DNA of 64,000 nt from Planctomycetota bacterium (GTDB taxonomy: Bacteria > Planctomycetota > UBA1135 > GCA-002748355): the NCBI GenBank assembly GCA_020638795.1, contig JACKHW010000003.1, forward strand, positions 186,001 to 250,000. Reading direction: 5' to 3'. Every line of letters starts with the position of its first letter. Within the stretch, counting starts at the first letter, position 1. The notes under the pieces were generated by a model. The model was not told the origin of the DNA. It searched no databases and was given only the letters and a program-made list of their open reading frames with translations. The translations under genes and the position numbers were made by a program. Below, one piece after another: positions 25,528 through 34,774 of the stretch.

Positions 25528-26756
25528 GAAACCTTGGAGAGCGACGTGAAGAGTTCGATGTAACGATCCGCGGCGCGTCGGATCGTCGGAAAATCGGTCG
25601 GAATCTCGGAGCGAAGCGCTTCGAGTTGTCGCTGACTGCGCAGCAGGTTCGCGAGTGCTACTTCGAGTGGCCCGACGCCGCCTTGACGAACGACCTTGCC
25701 ACCGCGCTCGGCGCGTTCGGGCAACGCACCACGACCGGACACGACGACGGGGACACCGCGCGCGAGGGCTTCGTCGACCACGAGACCGTACGACTCGTGA
25801 CAGAGTGACGGGAAGATCGCGAGATCCAGGTCGAGCGCAGGGTGCCGATCTCCTGGACCATACGGACCCGTGTAGGTGAAGGGCACACCGAGGGTCCTGG
25901 CCCGCCGCTCGAGCGCGTCGACGTAGCCGGCATGTGGACAACGCCCCGAGATGCGGAGTTCGACTTCCTCCCCGAGATGCCCGAGCGCCTCGACGATCAG
26001 ATCGAAGCCTTTCTCTGGAACGACGTTTCCGAAACTACCGACACGGAAGGGAGCTCCGTCGGCGCGTGGCATTGCACGCTCCTGGACGGGTGCGAGCAAT
26101 CCGTGCGGAATGACCTCGACTTCGGCCCGTGAAGCCGAATGTCGATGCAGCAGCTTCTTCTGCGCCTCGGACGGAACCGAGACGAACGCGGCCGTCGCGA
26201 GTTCGCGTCCGATGATCTTGTCGCGCCGCGCCATGTCGCTCGCGATGTCCTTCAGTTCGGTGTGCGGCAGATCACTCGACGCGCACGTGACGCACGACTC
26301 GCGCGAAGCATCGAGCGGGCACCGCACGCCACTCGGAGGGCGACGGAAGAAGCGCGGACACGTCGTCCAGAGATCGTGCAACGTCGTGCCGCCGACGATG
26401 CCGAGCGCCGCGGCACGCTGCAGGATATCGTGGCCGATCGTCGACCAATGATGCACGTGCACGGCATCGGGTCGCTCTTCGACGAGGATGTCCGTAACGA
26501 GGCCGCCGACACGCGGCCAATCGAGACAGATTCCGTAGTTCTCGTCCTGCAAACGCCGCAAGCGCAGGACGCGGAGTCCCTCGTACGCCTCCGTGACGAC
26601 AGCTGGCTCGTCCGCGGCACGACGCTGCTCAGAGCCGGCAACGATGACGACTTCGTGACCCGACTCTCGATAGGCGTGTGCCAGGGCGAGAACGACTTGT
26701 TCCGTACCACCCAAGAACTCCGGTGGAAAGTCGTGCACGAAGAGTGCGAGCTTCAT
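25524..26756 (-). CDS. family 4 glycosyltransferase
   Basis: A 410-residue GT-B retaining glycosyltransferase. The N-terminal domain begins MKLALFVHDFPPEFLGGTEQ, with the acceptor-side glycine loop GGTE. The C-terminal donor domain has FRVGSFGNVVPEKGFDLIVEAL, and the family's E-x7-E motif region is in PSLCHESYGLVVDEALARGVPVV. Its interior has several Cys residues (CPRFFRRPPSGVRCPLDASRESCVTC), a pattern seen in GT4 members with a structural zinc or disulfide knot. ATG 26756 overlaps the upstream PIG-L stop (ATGA), and its own stop overlaps the next PIG-L start, so it is sandwiched between two deacetylases. Confidence 0.92.
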   Translation of the reverse strand: MKLALFVHDFPPEFLGGTEQVVLALAHAYRESGHEVVIVAGSEQRRAADEPAVVTEAYEGLRVLRLRRLQDENYGICLDWPRVGGLVTDILVEERPDAVHVHHWSTIGHDILQRAAALGIVGGTTLHDLWTTCPRFFRRPPSGVRCPLDASRESCVTCASSDLPHTELKDIASDMARRDKIIGRELATAAFVSVPSEAQKKLLHRHSASRAEVEVIPHGLLAPVQERAMPRADGAPFRVGSFGNVVPEKGFDLIVEALGHLGEEVELRISGRCPHAGYVDALERRARTLGVPFTYTGPYGPGDRHPALDLDLAIFPSLCHESYGLVVDEALARGVPVVVSGRGALPERAERGGKVVRQGGVGPLEVALANLLRSQRQLEALRSEIPTDFPTIRRAADRYIELFTSLSKVS

Positions 26757-27427
26757 TCGAGCACTCCTTCGCGAAACGCCTCGCCGTACCGTGACGTCTT
26801 CGGCAAGTAGACCGATCGGTGAGCAGCGAGCCCGAGGAGCTGGTGCGGGTAGTCCGTATACGCGACCTGGCTCGCATGGGCGACCATCGCCAAGCGCTTG
26901 AGTTCGGCAGTGCTCGTCACGTCCACGACGAAGTCGGCGGGCAATGGAGACCACACTTCGTACTCGAGCACGCGCGGTCGCGACTTGCCTGCAGCCCTGC
27001 GCATCGCGTAGCAACGCTGCAACGCCTGCCAACTGTGGGCATGGTCCGAATGCGCTTCTTCGCTCCACGGGACGTAGACGAGCGTCGGCGCGACCCGATC
27101 GATCACTTCATCGAACAACTGCGCGACCGCGGTGAGATCCGAATCCGTGACCTCGTATCCATCCGGCAGGCCCAAGAACTCGCACGTACAACCACCGAGA
27201 ATCTCGGCAGCCTTGCGCGCCTCGTCGCGCCGAAGTCTCGCGAGATCCTCGAATTGCGCGTCCGGATCGCCGCTCGTACCGTCGGTCACGAAACAGAGGT
27301 GCACGGAGTCGCCCTGCAGGCGATGCAAGGCCACGGTTCCCCCGATCCCGCACGATTCGTCGTCGGGGTGCGGCGCGATCACCAAGACGGGACCAGGTGG
27401 CGGCGCGAGTTGAACAGGGGGCTTCAC
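26753..27427 (-). CDS. PIG-L/LmbE-family deacetylase (second)
   Basis: A 224-residue PIG-L-type zinc deacetylase with IAPHPDDESCGIGGT and the downstream metal His in EEAHSDHAHSWQ. It is clearly diverged from the other deacetylase in this operon, so they probably act on different acetamido groups rather than being a recent duplication. The start is GTG 27427, 118 bp after the preceding GT2 stop; its stop overlaps the GT4 start as ATGA. Confidence 0.92.
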   Translation of the reverse strand: MKPPVQLAPPPGPVLVIAPHPDDESCGIGGTVALHRLQGDSVHLCFVTDGTSGDPDAQFEDLARLRRDEARKAAEILGGCTCEFLGLPDGYEVTDSDLTAVAQLFDEVIDRVAPTLVYVPWSEEAHSDHAHSWQALQRCYAMRRAAGKSRPRVLEYEVWSPLPADFVVDVTSTAELKRLAMVAHASQVAYTDYPHQLLGLAAHRSVYLPKTSRYGEAFREGVLE

Positions 27428-27545
27428 GGGCGGCGGATCTTATCAGTTGGCGGGGGCCAAGACGCTGTTACGCCGGATCGGGAATGCAACGCGGTTCGCT
27501 GAAGCGCATCACGTCGCGGATGGAGATCCGTCGTCCAAACCATCT

Positions 27546-28532
27546 TCAGATCGTCGGCTTTTTCGACAGGGCCGCGCGAACGATGCGACGCAACTCGGCT
27601 CGGGCTTCGCGCCGCTCGCGCACGTCGCGGTACTTCCGACCGATGTCGAACCACTCCTGGACGCCGCGCAACCGGGTCATCAGGCCGACGAACGCCGCAC
27701 CGAGCCATCCGTAGTGCCGGAGGTAGTACGTGCGACGGTTGCGCGCCCAGAGCACGAGCCGCGGCCCGAAGGCGAACGTGGAGGCGCCGAGGTGGTGTTC
27801 CACGATCGGATCCGCGAGATAGCGGATCCGAAGGCCCCGGTCGTGGATCCGCTTGCACAGATCGACGTCGTTGAAGAAGAGCCACAACTCCTCGTCGAAG
27901 CCGCCGAGTTCTTCGAAGAGTGCGCGCCGCATGACGAGACACGTCCCTGGAGGCTGCTCGACATCCGCGTCGTGCTCGTGATCGAAGTCGCGATAGTGAT
28001 ACCGATCGTCGAAGCGCCGCAGGACGGGCCAACGCTTCCATGCCATGTCGTACACGAGCGCAGTGGCGATCGTCGGAAAGCGCATGCACGTGCGCTGCAC
28101 ACGGCTTGCCGCACGCTCGCTCGTCGGGTCGTCCCCACGTGCGATGTCGACGAGCCGCGGCGCTGCGGCTCCATACTCGGCATGACCCTCGAGGAACCGT
28201 ACGAGTGCATCGAGCGCGCCTTCGTGCACACGGGTGTCGGATCCGAGAAAACACACGAATTCCCCTCGCGCATGCCGCGCGAGGAGGTTGTTTCCACGCG
28301 CGTAGCCCGTGTTGTCTTCGCTGCGAACGAAGCGAATATCGGCGCGCGAGCCGACGATCGATGCCGTTTCGTCCTCACTTCCGTTGTCCAGGACCAGGAT
28401 CTCGCGCGAGTGCTCGGGCACGTCATGCGCGAGCGCATCGAGTGCTTCGGTCGTCAGGCGCACCGTGTTCCACGACAGGATCTGGACACTCAGCACGGGC
28501 TTCCCCGACTCGCTTCGCACCCGTTCGCTCAT
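27546..28532 (-). CDS. family 2 glycosyltransferase
   Basis: A 328-residue GT2 of the rhamnosyltransferase-like type. It shows LSVQILSWNTVRLTTEALDAL, ILVLDNGSEDET, FLGSDTRV in the metal position and WLFFNDVDLCKRIHDRG on the acceptor side. The C-terminus carries aromatic/Arg-rich RRTYYLRHYGWLGAAFVGL. ATG 28532 overlaps the upstream GT stop as ATGA; the frame further upstream is antisense-like arginine-rich sequence. It is a member of the glycan operon. Confidence 0.9.
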   Translation of the reverse strand: MSERVRSESGKPVLSVQILSWNTVRLTTEALDALAHDVPEHSREILVLDNGSEDETASIVGSRADIRFVRSEDNTGYARGNNLLARHARGEFVCFLGSDTRVHEGALDALVRFLEGHAEYGAAAPRLVDIARGDDPTSERAASRVQRTCMRFPTIATALVYDMAWKRWPVLRRFDDRYHYRDFDHEHDADVEQPPGTCLVMRRALFEELGGFDEELWLFFNDVDLCKRIHDRGLRIRYLADPIVEHHLGASTFAFGPRLVLWARNRRTYYLRHYGWLGAAFVGLMTRLRGVQEWFDIGRKYRDVRERREARAELRRIVRAALSKKPTI

Positions 28533-29773
28533 CGCGGAGCCGGCACCCGGCGGAACCGATAGACACCGAGTTCTTCGGGCTCGTCGTGCGTCAGATCGAC
28601 GGCACGCAAGAAATACTCCGACTCGCCGAATGCCGCCCAGAACGAAGCGCCCGGCGTCCACGTCGAACCCTTGCCAGGAATCGCCGCTGCGAGCAAGAAC
28701 CCCCGGTCCTGACACAGCTCCAGCACGTAGGAGTCGCAATGCCGTGGCAACTCGATGGTCGGCGGTGCGTGCACGTCCCCGAGATCGATCACGTCGTGGA
28801 GGGTGCGAGCCCTCGCGCGCTCAGCGAACTTCGTAGCGAGGAACTTCCGGCAGAGCCATTCGCTGAAGCGACCGACGACGCCATACCACTTCGAGAAGTA
28901 GTAGCGGCGCGCGCGCCAGTAGCGATTCATTGCTTCGCCCGGATTCGTCGTGCCCGACCGATTGTAGAAGTGCGCGATTTCGGCACGCCGCACCATCACG
29001 AGGCGCTTGCCGCTCTTGGTCGCGCGACGGAACAGGTCCGTGTCTTCGTAGTAGAGCGGGTAGCCATCGTCGAACAGCCCCCCCATCCGTTCGATCTGCT
29101 CGCGCGAGACGAGCAAGCAGGCACCCGACAGCATCGGGAGGTCGATGTCTGCGTCACTCCGGTAGACGTCGAGTGCGGCCCGAAAACGACGATCGACGTA
29201 CCGGCGATTGGCCCCGCGGAACGCCTGCGCCAAGGTTCCGCGATACAGATCGCCGAGCGTCGGCAGAACGTTGGGAGGCAGAAGCACCTCGCGGCCGCGA
29301 TCCCAGTACCCGACCGGCCCGACGATGCCGATCGACGGATCGGCCTGCAGAGTCTGCCAGAGCTGCTCGACACACTGTGGCAAGAGCAGGAGATCCGGAT
29401 TGAGGACGAGGGCGTGCGTCCCGCGCGCGTGTTTCCACGCGAGATTCATGCCGCCTGCGTATCCGGCATTTTGGTCGTGCAGGATCACCTGACCCGGGAG
29501 TTCGGGATCGTTCGCGAGTTCACGAATCGATTCGAGGGACTTCTCGTGACGCACGGGCGATGCGTTGTCGACGAAGACCCACTCGATCCGAAGCGGACGA
29601 CCGTCCGCCGCACGCGGCTTCTGATCGCGCAACGAACGCAACATGTCGAGTGCGAGTTGCGCCGTGTTGTAGTTGACGACGAGTGCGCTGACGTCGATGC
29701 CGGTATCCACCCCGACCCGCGACGCGCCATGCGTGGTCGCCGCAATACCTTGACTCTGGACGTCAGAATCCAC
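28529..29773 (-). CDS. family 2 glycosyltransferase
   Basis: A 414-residue GT2. The catalytic domain contains VSALVVNYNTAQLALDML, WVFVDNASPV, LVLNPDLLLL in the D-x-D position and YPLYYEDTDLFRRATKSGKR on the acceptor side. After about residue 310 it carries an extra C-terminal region of about 100 residues (TIELPRHCDSYVLELCQDRGF) not usual for the minimal family. The start is GTG 29773 with GGGGA just upstream. It follows the small lipoprotein gene by 21 bp and is the first GT of the operon. Confidence 0.9.
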   Translation of the reverse strand: MDSDVQSQGIAATTHGASRVGVDTGIDVSALVVNYNTAQLALDMLRSLRDQKPRAADGRPLRIEWVFVDNASPVRHEKSLESIRELANDPELPGQVILHDQNAGYAGGMNLAWKHARGTHALVLNPDLLLLPQCVEQLWQTLQADPSIGIVGPVGYWDRGREVLLPPNVLPTLGDLYRGTLAQAFRGANRRYVDRRFRAALDVYRSDADIDLPMLSGACLLVSREQIERMGGLFDDGYPLYYEDTDLFRRATKSGKRLVMVRRAEIAHFYNRSGTTNPGEAMNRYWRARRYYFSKWYGVVGRFSEWLCRKFLATKFAERARARTLHDVIDLGDVHAPPTIELPRHCDSYVLELCQDRGFLLAAAIPGKGSTWTPGASFWAAFGESEYFLRAVDLTHDEPEELGVYRFRRVPAPR

Positions 29774-29794
29774 GGATCCCCGCTGTGCTCGGCA

Positions 29795-30325
29795 TCAACG
29801 ACCGCGAACGGGATCGACCATCTCGACGGGCCGCGGCTTCCTCACCTGAACGCCTTTCGCTTGGTCGACGCGAATCGTCAGGTGTCGATAGAGCCTTCGT
29901 TCGACGTCCATGTCCTGTCCGGCATCGTCCCACTCGTCTTCTTTCGGCTCGAATGGCGTCGCGATATCACCGTAGCGCTGCATTTCGACCCAGTAGCGAA
30001 CGACGTGGCCCTCTCCCTCGTCGGGTTTCTCGATGCGGAAGTGACCGCGCCGCCGGCGTCCCTGCCCCATCGAGCGGAGTTGATTGCGCCAGCGGGTGAC
30101 GAACGTGCGCTTCCCGATGTCCATCTGCGCCGGATCGAGCCGGAACTCGGTCTGTGCGGTATCGAGGCAGATCGACCACAAGACATCGATCGGGAGTTCC
30201 TTGACCGGCAGATCGCGATCCTCGTGGACATAGGATTGGCAGCTCGCGGCGAGTGCAGCGACCGCGAAGGTCGCGAGCACGAGCTTCGAACGACTGCGAA
30301 CCGGGTACGGCGAGACGTCGGACAT
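29795..30325 (-). CDS. putative lipoprotein of unknown function
   Basis: A 176-residue protein with a signal peptide and lipobox-like cysteine (LATFAVAALAASC). The mature part is charged and predicted alpha/beta (ELPIDVLWSICLDTAQTEFRLD, RYWVEMQRYGDIATPFEPKED). No family recognised. It is located between the TPR-metallopeptidase and the first glycosyltransferase on the same strand, so it may belong to the same transcript and act at the envelope. ATG 30325 is chosen because it directly precedes the signal peptide. Confidence 0.7.
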   Translation of the reverse strand: MSDVSPYPVRSRSKLVLATFAVAALAASCQSYVHEDRDLPVKELPIDVLWSICLDTAQTEFRLDPAQMDIGKRTFVTRWRNQLRSMGQGRRRRGHFRIEKPDEGEGHVVRYWVEMQRYGDIATPFEPKEDEWDDAGQDMDVERRLYRHLTIRVDQAKGVQVRKPRPVEMVDPVRGR

Positions 30326-30377
30326 CCGCAGCAGGATGTCCGATCTGGTGGCTGGCTTCCAGTCCAGGGCGGACGGG

Positions 30378-32024
30378 TTATCCGTCCCTGCGCGCCGCAC
30401 GGACCTCCCGTGCCGCTTCGCCGCACCAATGGAGCCGTTTGCAGAGCGTCTCGAGCCGCAGTGCTTCGCGCGACGGCCGCGTGTCCGATTGCCGCTCGAT
30501 CAAGGTCAGCAAGGCCTTCGCATCGCCGGGCCGCACGGCCTCGATCGCCCCATCGAAGAGTCGCTGCACGAACGCTCGGGTGCCTTCGCGGTCCTTGCTG
30601 GCCCCATCGAGAACGCGCCGAAGCGGATCGAAGCGCGCGACCCGAGCGATGAACTTCGCGAGTTCCGGGTCCTTGCGCTCGAGTTCGAAGCGCGTGTGTC
30701 CGTGGGTGATTGGCTGACCGGGAGCCTTGCAGAGCGAATACCAAGCCTCGAACCCTTGCGCGAAGTACTCGCCGGCATTCGAAGCTGCGTAGTAATCGAG
30801 GGTCGAACGATTGCGCTTGCTGGAGCGATACAGGCGTTCGATCTCGGACTGCTCTTCGGGGCCGAGGACGTGGAAGTGCAACTGGTGCGCGAACTCGTGA
30901 ACCAGCGTTTGAAAGCCACCTTCGCGCGCCTCGTCGAGTGCTTCGACTCCCGTCGCCGCGCACAAACCGCCGATGCCGCGCACGTCGTCCCACACGCGAC
31001 CATCGAACGTCCGCTGCCCGCGCAGGAAGGCGCGATCGATCGCATCGGTCGTGCGCTCCGCGGCACCGAGCAGATCGTGGCGACCGCCCTTCTCGAGCAC
31101 GCGGCGCAGGTCGTTGCCAAAGGGTCGGAGCGAAACGCGCACCATCTGCCGACGCTCTTCGTCGATGTCGTCGTAGCCGCGCACGAAGCGTCGCATCCAT
31201 GGCTCGACACGACCCGGATCGAGGGACGCGAAGAGATCATCGAAGTAGCCGCTAGCGACGAGTGGATTACCGCGTCGTTCGTCCGCGAGTTCGAGTTCGC
31301 CGAGAATACGGAGTGCGGTCGGATGTTCGGTGTAGTGCGAGAGCACGCGCGTGAGGCCGACACGAGCACTCCCCGCATCGCCTCGCTTGCGCGCGAAGAT
31401 CGCATCCCGCAGGGCAGCGTCGACCGGAGCCGGCCGTGGATCCTGCAGACCACCACCGAGCCGCATCAGCGCTTCGATCTGGAGCGGATCGTCACGCAAC
31501 AAGCCCCGATAGAGACTCGCGGCCTCGTCGAAGTGGCGATTTCGATAGAGCGCCGCCGCATGCGCGGCGTGCAACTCCGGTTCGTCGAGACCGACGGCAT
31601 CGACAGCCCGCCGTGCGAGGAGGAGCGCATCCGCGAACGAGCCGCGATAGAGGTTCGCGCGGATGACGAGCGCGTGGGCGCGAGCCACGAGGGACTTGCT
31701 CGCAGCACCGACAGTTTCGAGCTCGGGCTCGTCGAGAATCACCTGTGCACACTCGAGTGCGCGATCGACGTCCCCGAGAACGAGCCAGGCGCTTCCCATG
31801 CCGAGGACGGCGCGTTTGCGATCCTGCGTCGCGTCGGCGAGGCGACGGTGCGCGAGTAACGCCCGACCTGCCTCGAGGGAGAGCATCGGATCGACCCGGA
31901 CCGAATCCTCGAGCAGCGAGAAGAGCAGCGTCGGTGCGTCGCCTGCCAGATCGACGCGAGGCGCCTGGCAGAGCGCGGGTGTCGATACGAATAGTAGGAC
32001 CGACAAGGCCGCGACTCGGGTCAT
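30378..32024 (-). CDS. secreted TPR protein with gluzincin-type metallopeptidase domain
   Basis: A 548-residue secreted protein. A signal peptide (residues 1-20, RVAALSVLLFVSTPALCQ) is followed by alpha-helical TPR-like repeats over about 40-270. The C-terminal half carries a zinc-protease motif HEFAHQ with the two His and Glu of HExxH at residues 376-380. A downstream glutamate in NAGEYFAQGFEAWY could be the third zinc ligand. This arrangement resembles the anthrax-lethal-factor-like (ATLF) peptidase fold. ATG 32024 gives the cleanest signal peptide; ATG 32054 is the alternative, and neither has a strong Shine-Dalgarno. It is divergent from tldD and heads the minus-strand glycan operon. Confidence 0.8.
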   Translation of the reverse strand: MTRVAALSVLLFVSTPALCQAPRVDLAGDAPTLLFSLLEDSVRVDPMLSLEAGRALLAHRRLADATQDRKRAVLGMGSAWLVLGDVDRALECAQVILDEPELETVGAASKSLVARAHALVIRANLYRGSFADALLLARRAVDAVGLDEPELHAAHAAALYRNRHFDEAASLYRGLLRDDPLQIEALMRLGGGLQDPRPAPVDAALRDAIFARKRGDAGSARVGLTRVLSHYTEHPTALRILGELELADERRGNPLVASGYFDDLFASLDPGRVEPWMRRFVRGYDDIDEERRQMVRVSLRPFGNDLRRVLEKGGRHDLLGAAERTTDAIDRAFLRGQRTFDGRVWDDVRGIGGLCAATGVEALDEAREGGFQTLVHEFAHQLHFHVLGPEEQSEIERLYRSSKRNRSTLDYYAASNAGEYFAQGFEAWYSLCKAPGQPITHGHTRFELERKDPELAKFIARVARFDPLRRVLDGASKDREGTRAFVQRLFDGAIEAVRPGDAKALLTLIERQSDTRPSREALRLETLCKRLHWCGEAAREVRAARRDG

Positions 32025-32123
32025 CGCGGCGTGGACTCGGGGACCACTGGGCATGGAGAAGCCTATCCCATCCCCCGACTTCGGACCGTGATCGGGAGGC
32101 CCGCCTCGCTATGTTCGGTGCGA

Positions 32124-33764
32124 ATGTCCCTCGACACCGACGGTTGCCTGGAACTGCAGCGGGCGATGCAACGGGAGTTGACCCGTTCGATGCGCGGGTT
32201 GCGCCTTCCGTCGCACCCGCGACCGTTCTTCCTCTCCTACCTCGTCCACCATCGCAGCCACACACGCGTTTGGGGCCGCTACGGAAGCGTCTTTCATTCG
32301 TCGCAGGACCGCGACACCGATCTGTATGTCGAATGCCGCGTCGGCTCGTACAGGCTCGACCAGAGCCTCGACGGGGGCATCGCGACGGATTGGTCGGGGC
32401 GCGACTCGTACAGCTGGGTCGCCGGTCCCGAAGAGCCGAGCCCGGATGCCGTGCGGTACGCGCTGTGGAAACTCTCACAGCACAAGTACGAGGAGGCCCT
32501 CCAGGACTACTACGAGAAGAAGAAGGTGCTCGTCGAGCAAACGCTCCAAGGAGGAGCGCGGAGTTTCAGCCACGAACCTCGCTTCGTCTGGACCGAAGAC
32601 GTGACGCCCCAGCGCTTCCCCAGGAAGCGATGGGCCGACTTCGTGCGCGAGACCTCGTCGATCTTCCGTCGACATCGCCGACTGCTGGACCCGTACGTCG
32701 AGGTCCGGGGCGAGGACCGCATTCGTGTCTACGTCAATTCCGAAGGCTCCAAGTTCGTATCCCAGGACTCGTACTTCGAGGTCACGGCGCGCGCGCTCGT
32801 GCTGAGCAAGGACGGCATCTATCTGTCGGCCGAACAGCGGTTCCACGGACGGGCGCCTCGCGAGCTACCGACGCGCAACCAGATCGAAGCCGCGATCGAA
32901 CGTCTCGCCGAGGACCTCGACGAACTCGCGCGCGCCGAACCGCTCGCTCCGTACGCCGGTCCAGCACTGCTGTCGGGCTACGCGTCGGGACTGCTCTTCC
33001 ACGAAGCGATCGGACATCGACTCGAGGGAGAACGCATGATCGCGCGCAGCGAAGGCAAGACGTTCTCGACGCGCATCGGCACCCAGATCCTGCCCGAAGG
33101 CATCGACATCTGGGACGATCCGACGATCGCATCCTCGCACGGGAAGAGCCTGTTCGGCCACTATCGCGTCGACGACGAGGGCGTGCCCGCGCAGCGCGTA
33201 CAACTCGTCGAGAACGGTGTGCTCAGGAATTTCTTGATGTCCCGTTCGAGTGTGCCCGGATTCCCTCAGTCGAACGGTCACGGACGACACGGCAGCTACG
33301 AGGATCCGATGGCGCGCATGGCGAACCTCGTGATCGAAGCGCGCGAGGGCTGGAGTTCCGAGGCACTCGAAGAAAACCTCGCGAAGCTCGTGCGCGACCG
33401 TGGCCTCGACCACGGCTTGATCATCGAAGGCGTTTCGGACGGGGAGACTCGAACCGACCGTTACGACTTCCAGGCGTTCAAGGGTGTGCCCACCGAAGTG
33501 TTCGTCTTCGACCCCGCGACGAGGCGCAAGCGTCGTGTGCGCGACGTCAGCTTCATCGGGACCCCGCTCGCCGCGGCTCAAGGCATCGTCGCGCTCGGTC
33601 GCGACGCCGCTGTCGACAACAGTTACTGCTGGGCCGAGAGCGGCGGCATCCCGGTCTCGACGATCGCTCCCTCGATGCTCGTCCAAGAACTCGAGCTGCA
33701 ACGTTCGACGACGAAGCGCTTCCGTCCGCCGTTGTTGTCGCTCCCGCCGATGCGTGGGGACTGA
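32124..33764 (+). CDS. tldD: TldD/PmbA-family metallopeptidase
   Basis: A 546-residue member of the TldD/PmbA (U62) family, whose characterised members form a TldD-TldE heterodimer degrading unfolded peptides and maturing microcins. The metal-binding H-E-A-I-G-H (HExxxH) lies at residues 293-298 in LLFHEAIGHRLEGE. The C-terminal conserved region, with NSYCWAESGGIPVSTIAPSMLV, is also present. The N-terminal 240 residues are longer than in E. coli TldD. ATG 32124 was chosen because the upstream in-frame sequence lacks family similarity and contains the divergent neighbour's 5' region. No tldE/pmbA partner is present in the window. Confidence 0.9.
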   Translation: MSLDTDGCLELQRAMQRELTRSMRGLRLPSHPRPFFLSYLVHHRSHTRVWGRYGSVFHSSQDRDTDLYVECRVGSYRLDQSLDGGIATDWSGRDSYSWVAGPEEPSPDAVRYALWKLSQHKYEEALQDYYEKKKVLVEQTLQGGARSFSHEPRFVWTEDVTPQRFPRKRWADFVRETSSIFRRHRRLLDPYVEVRGEDRIRVYVNSEGSKFVSQDSYFEVTARALVLSKDGIYLSAEQRFHGRAPRELPTRNQIEAAIERLAEDLDELARAEPLAPYAGPALLSGYASGLLFHEAIGHRLEGERMIARSEGKTFSTRIGTQILPEGIDIWDDPTIASSHGKSLFGHYRVDDEGVPAQRVQLVENGVLRNFLMSRSSVPGFPQSNGHGRHGSYEDPMARMANLVIEAREGWSSEALEENLAKLVRDRGLDHGLIIEGVSDGETRTDRYDFQAFKGVPTEVFVFDPATRRKRRVRDVSFIGTPLAAAQGIVALGRDAAVDNSYCWAESGGIPVSTIAPSMLVQELELQRSTTKRFRPPLLSLPPMRGD

Positions 33765-33792
33765 CGGCGATCTGCGGCCGGAACGAGCGGCT

Positions 33793-34629
33793 TCAGAAGT
33801 CCCGTTCGATGCGCGCTGCACGCTCGAACGGTGCAGGTCCCGGAACACCCTCGACCGTCTGGCGAATCCAGATCTCGAGGATCGCTTCGGCGCTCGAGCC
33901 AAAATCGATCAAGTGGCGTTCGGTCACGAGGACTTGGGCGGCGATCGGGTCTTCGTGCAAGGTCACATAGGCGCGCGTGACTCCCCCTTCGGACTGACGA
34001 CCACTTTCTTCGAGAGTGAAGCCACTCGTCGGCGCGAGTACCTGATGGAGGATCTGATACCGCGGTACCTCACCTCCTGCATCGCGCGCGATGAGGATCG
34101 CGGTGCTTTCCGGACCGTCGTACTCGAGTTTGGGTTGCTCGCTACCAGCGGCGAAGCGAACGCTGAGTCCGGCGGACAAACTCGCGGAGCTGACATCGAG
34201 GGGAACACTCAGTACCTGTAGATGCGCGATGCTCGGTGCCTGTTGGATGAGGTCGACCGGAATGCGAAGGAATGTGCCCTCCACGTCGAACCTCCCGAGC
34301 GGCACGATCGCAACGGGCTGCACGAGGAAGTGCGTGTCGAAGGGTCCTTGTACGGACGCTCTCTCCGCACCGAGCAGCAGGAAGCCGAATTGCCCTTCCT
34401 CCCCGCCCGCGATCAGGATTGCCACCGAGTCCTGCGCACTCGCATCGATGTTCACGCTCAGGTCGCCAGCCCCCGTTCCGGATTGGCTCCCGTACGCTTC
34501 GATGCTCACACGCACCGGCGCCGGGTCGTGAACTTGCGCGATCAGCGCTCGAGGGTTCGTTGCGAAGGCGCCTGCGAAGGACAGGGCGGACACGAAACTC
34601 GCGAGGAGTGTTGCTCTCCGGGGATCCAT
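33793..34629 (-). CDS. hypothetical secreted protein
   Basis: A 278-residue protein with a signal peptide (MDPRRATLLASFVSALSFAGAFA) and no other hydrophobic helix. The mature part is rich in beta-strands, Ser, Ala and Gly (AILIAGGEEGQFGFLLLGAER, VEGTFLRIPVDLIQQAPS). It suggests an extracytoplasmic beta-sandwich, and I recognise no family. ATG 34629 is preceded by GGAGA. It is convergent with tldD and lies 145 bp downstream of the SH3-like gene. Confidence 0.7.
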   Translation of the reverse strand: MDPRRATLLASFVSALSFAGAFATNPRALIAQVHDPAPVRVSIEAYGSQSGTGAGDLSVNIDASAQDSVAILIAGGEEGQFGFLLLGAERASVQGPFDTHFLVQPVAIVPLGRFDVEGTFLRIPVDLIQQAPSIAHLQVLSVPLDVSSASLSAGLSVRFAAGSEQPKLEYDGPESTAILIARDAGGEVPRYQILHQVLAPTSGFTLEESGRQSEGGVTRAYVTLHEDPIAAQVLVTERHLIDFGSSAEAILEIWIRQTVEGVPGPAPFERAARIERDF

Positions 34630-34774
34630 GGGTGTTCTCCAAGTGGGTTTGGATCAGCCATTGGAATCGCGGGGAGCGCGCGGTTCGATGTCGTCTAGCA
34701 GGAAGAGCTGCGCGAGTTACTTCGCAATAGGGCGGAACGTACAGTCCGCCGAGAGGACCGAGACTGCGAAACCA

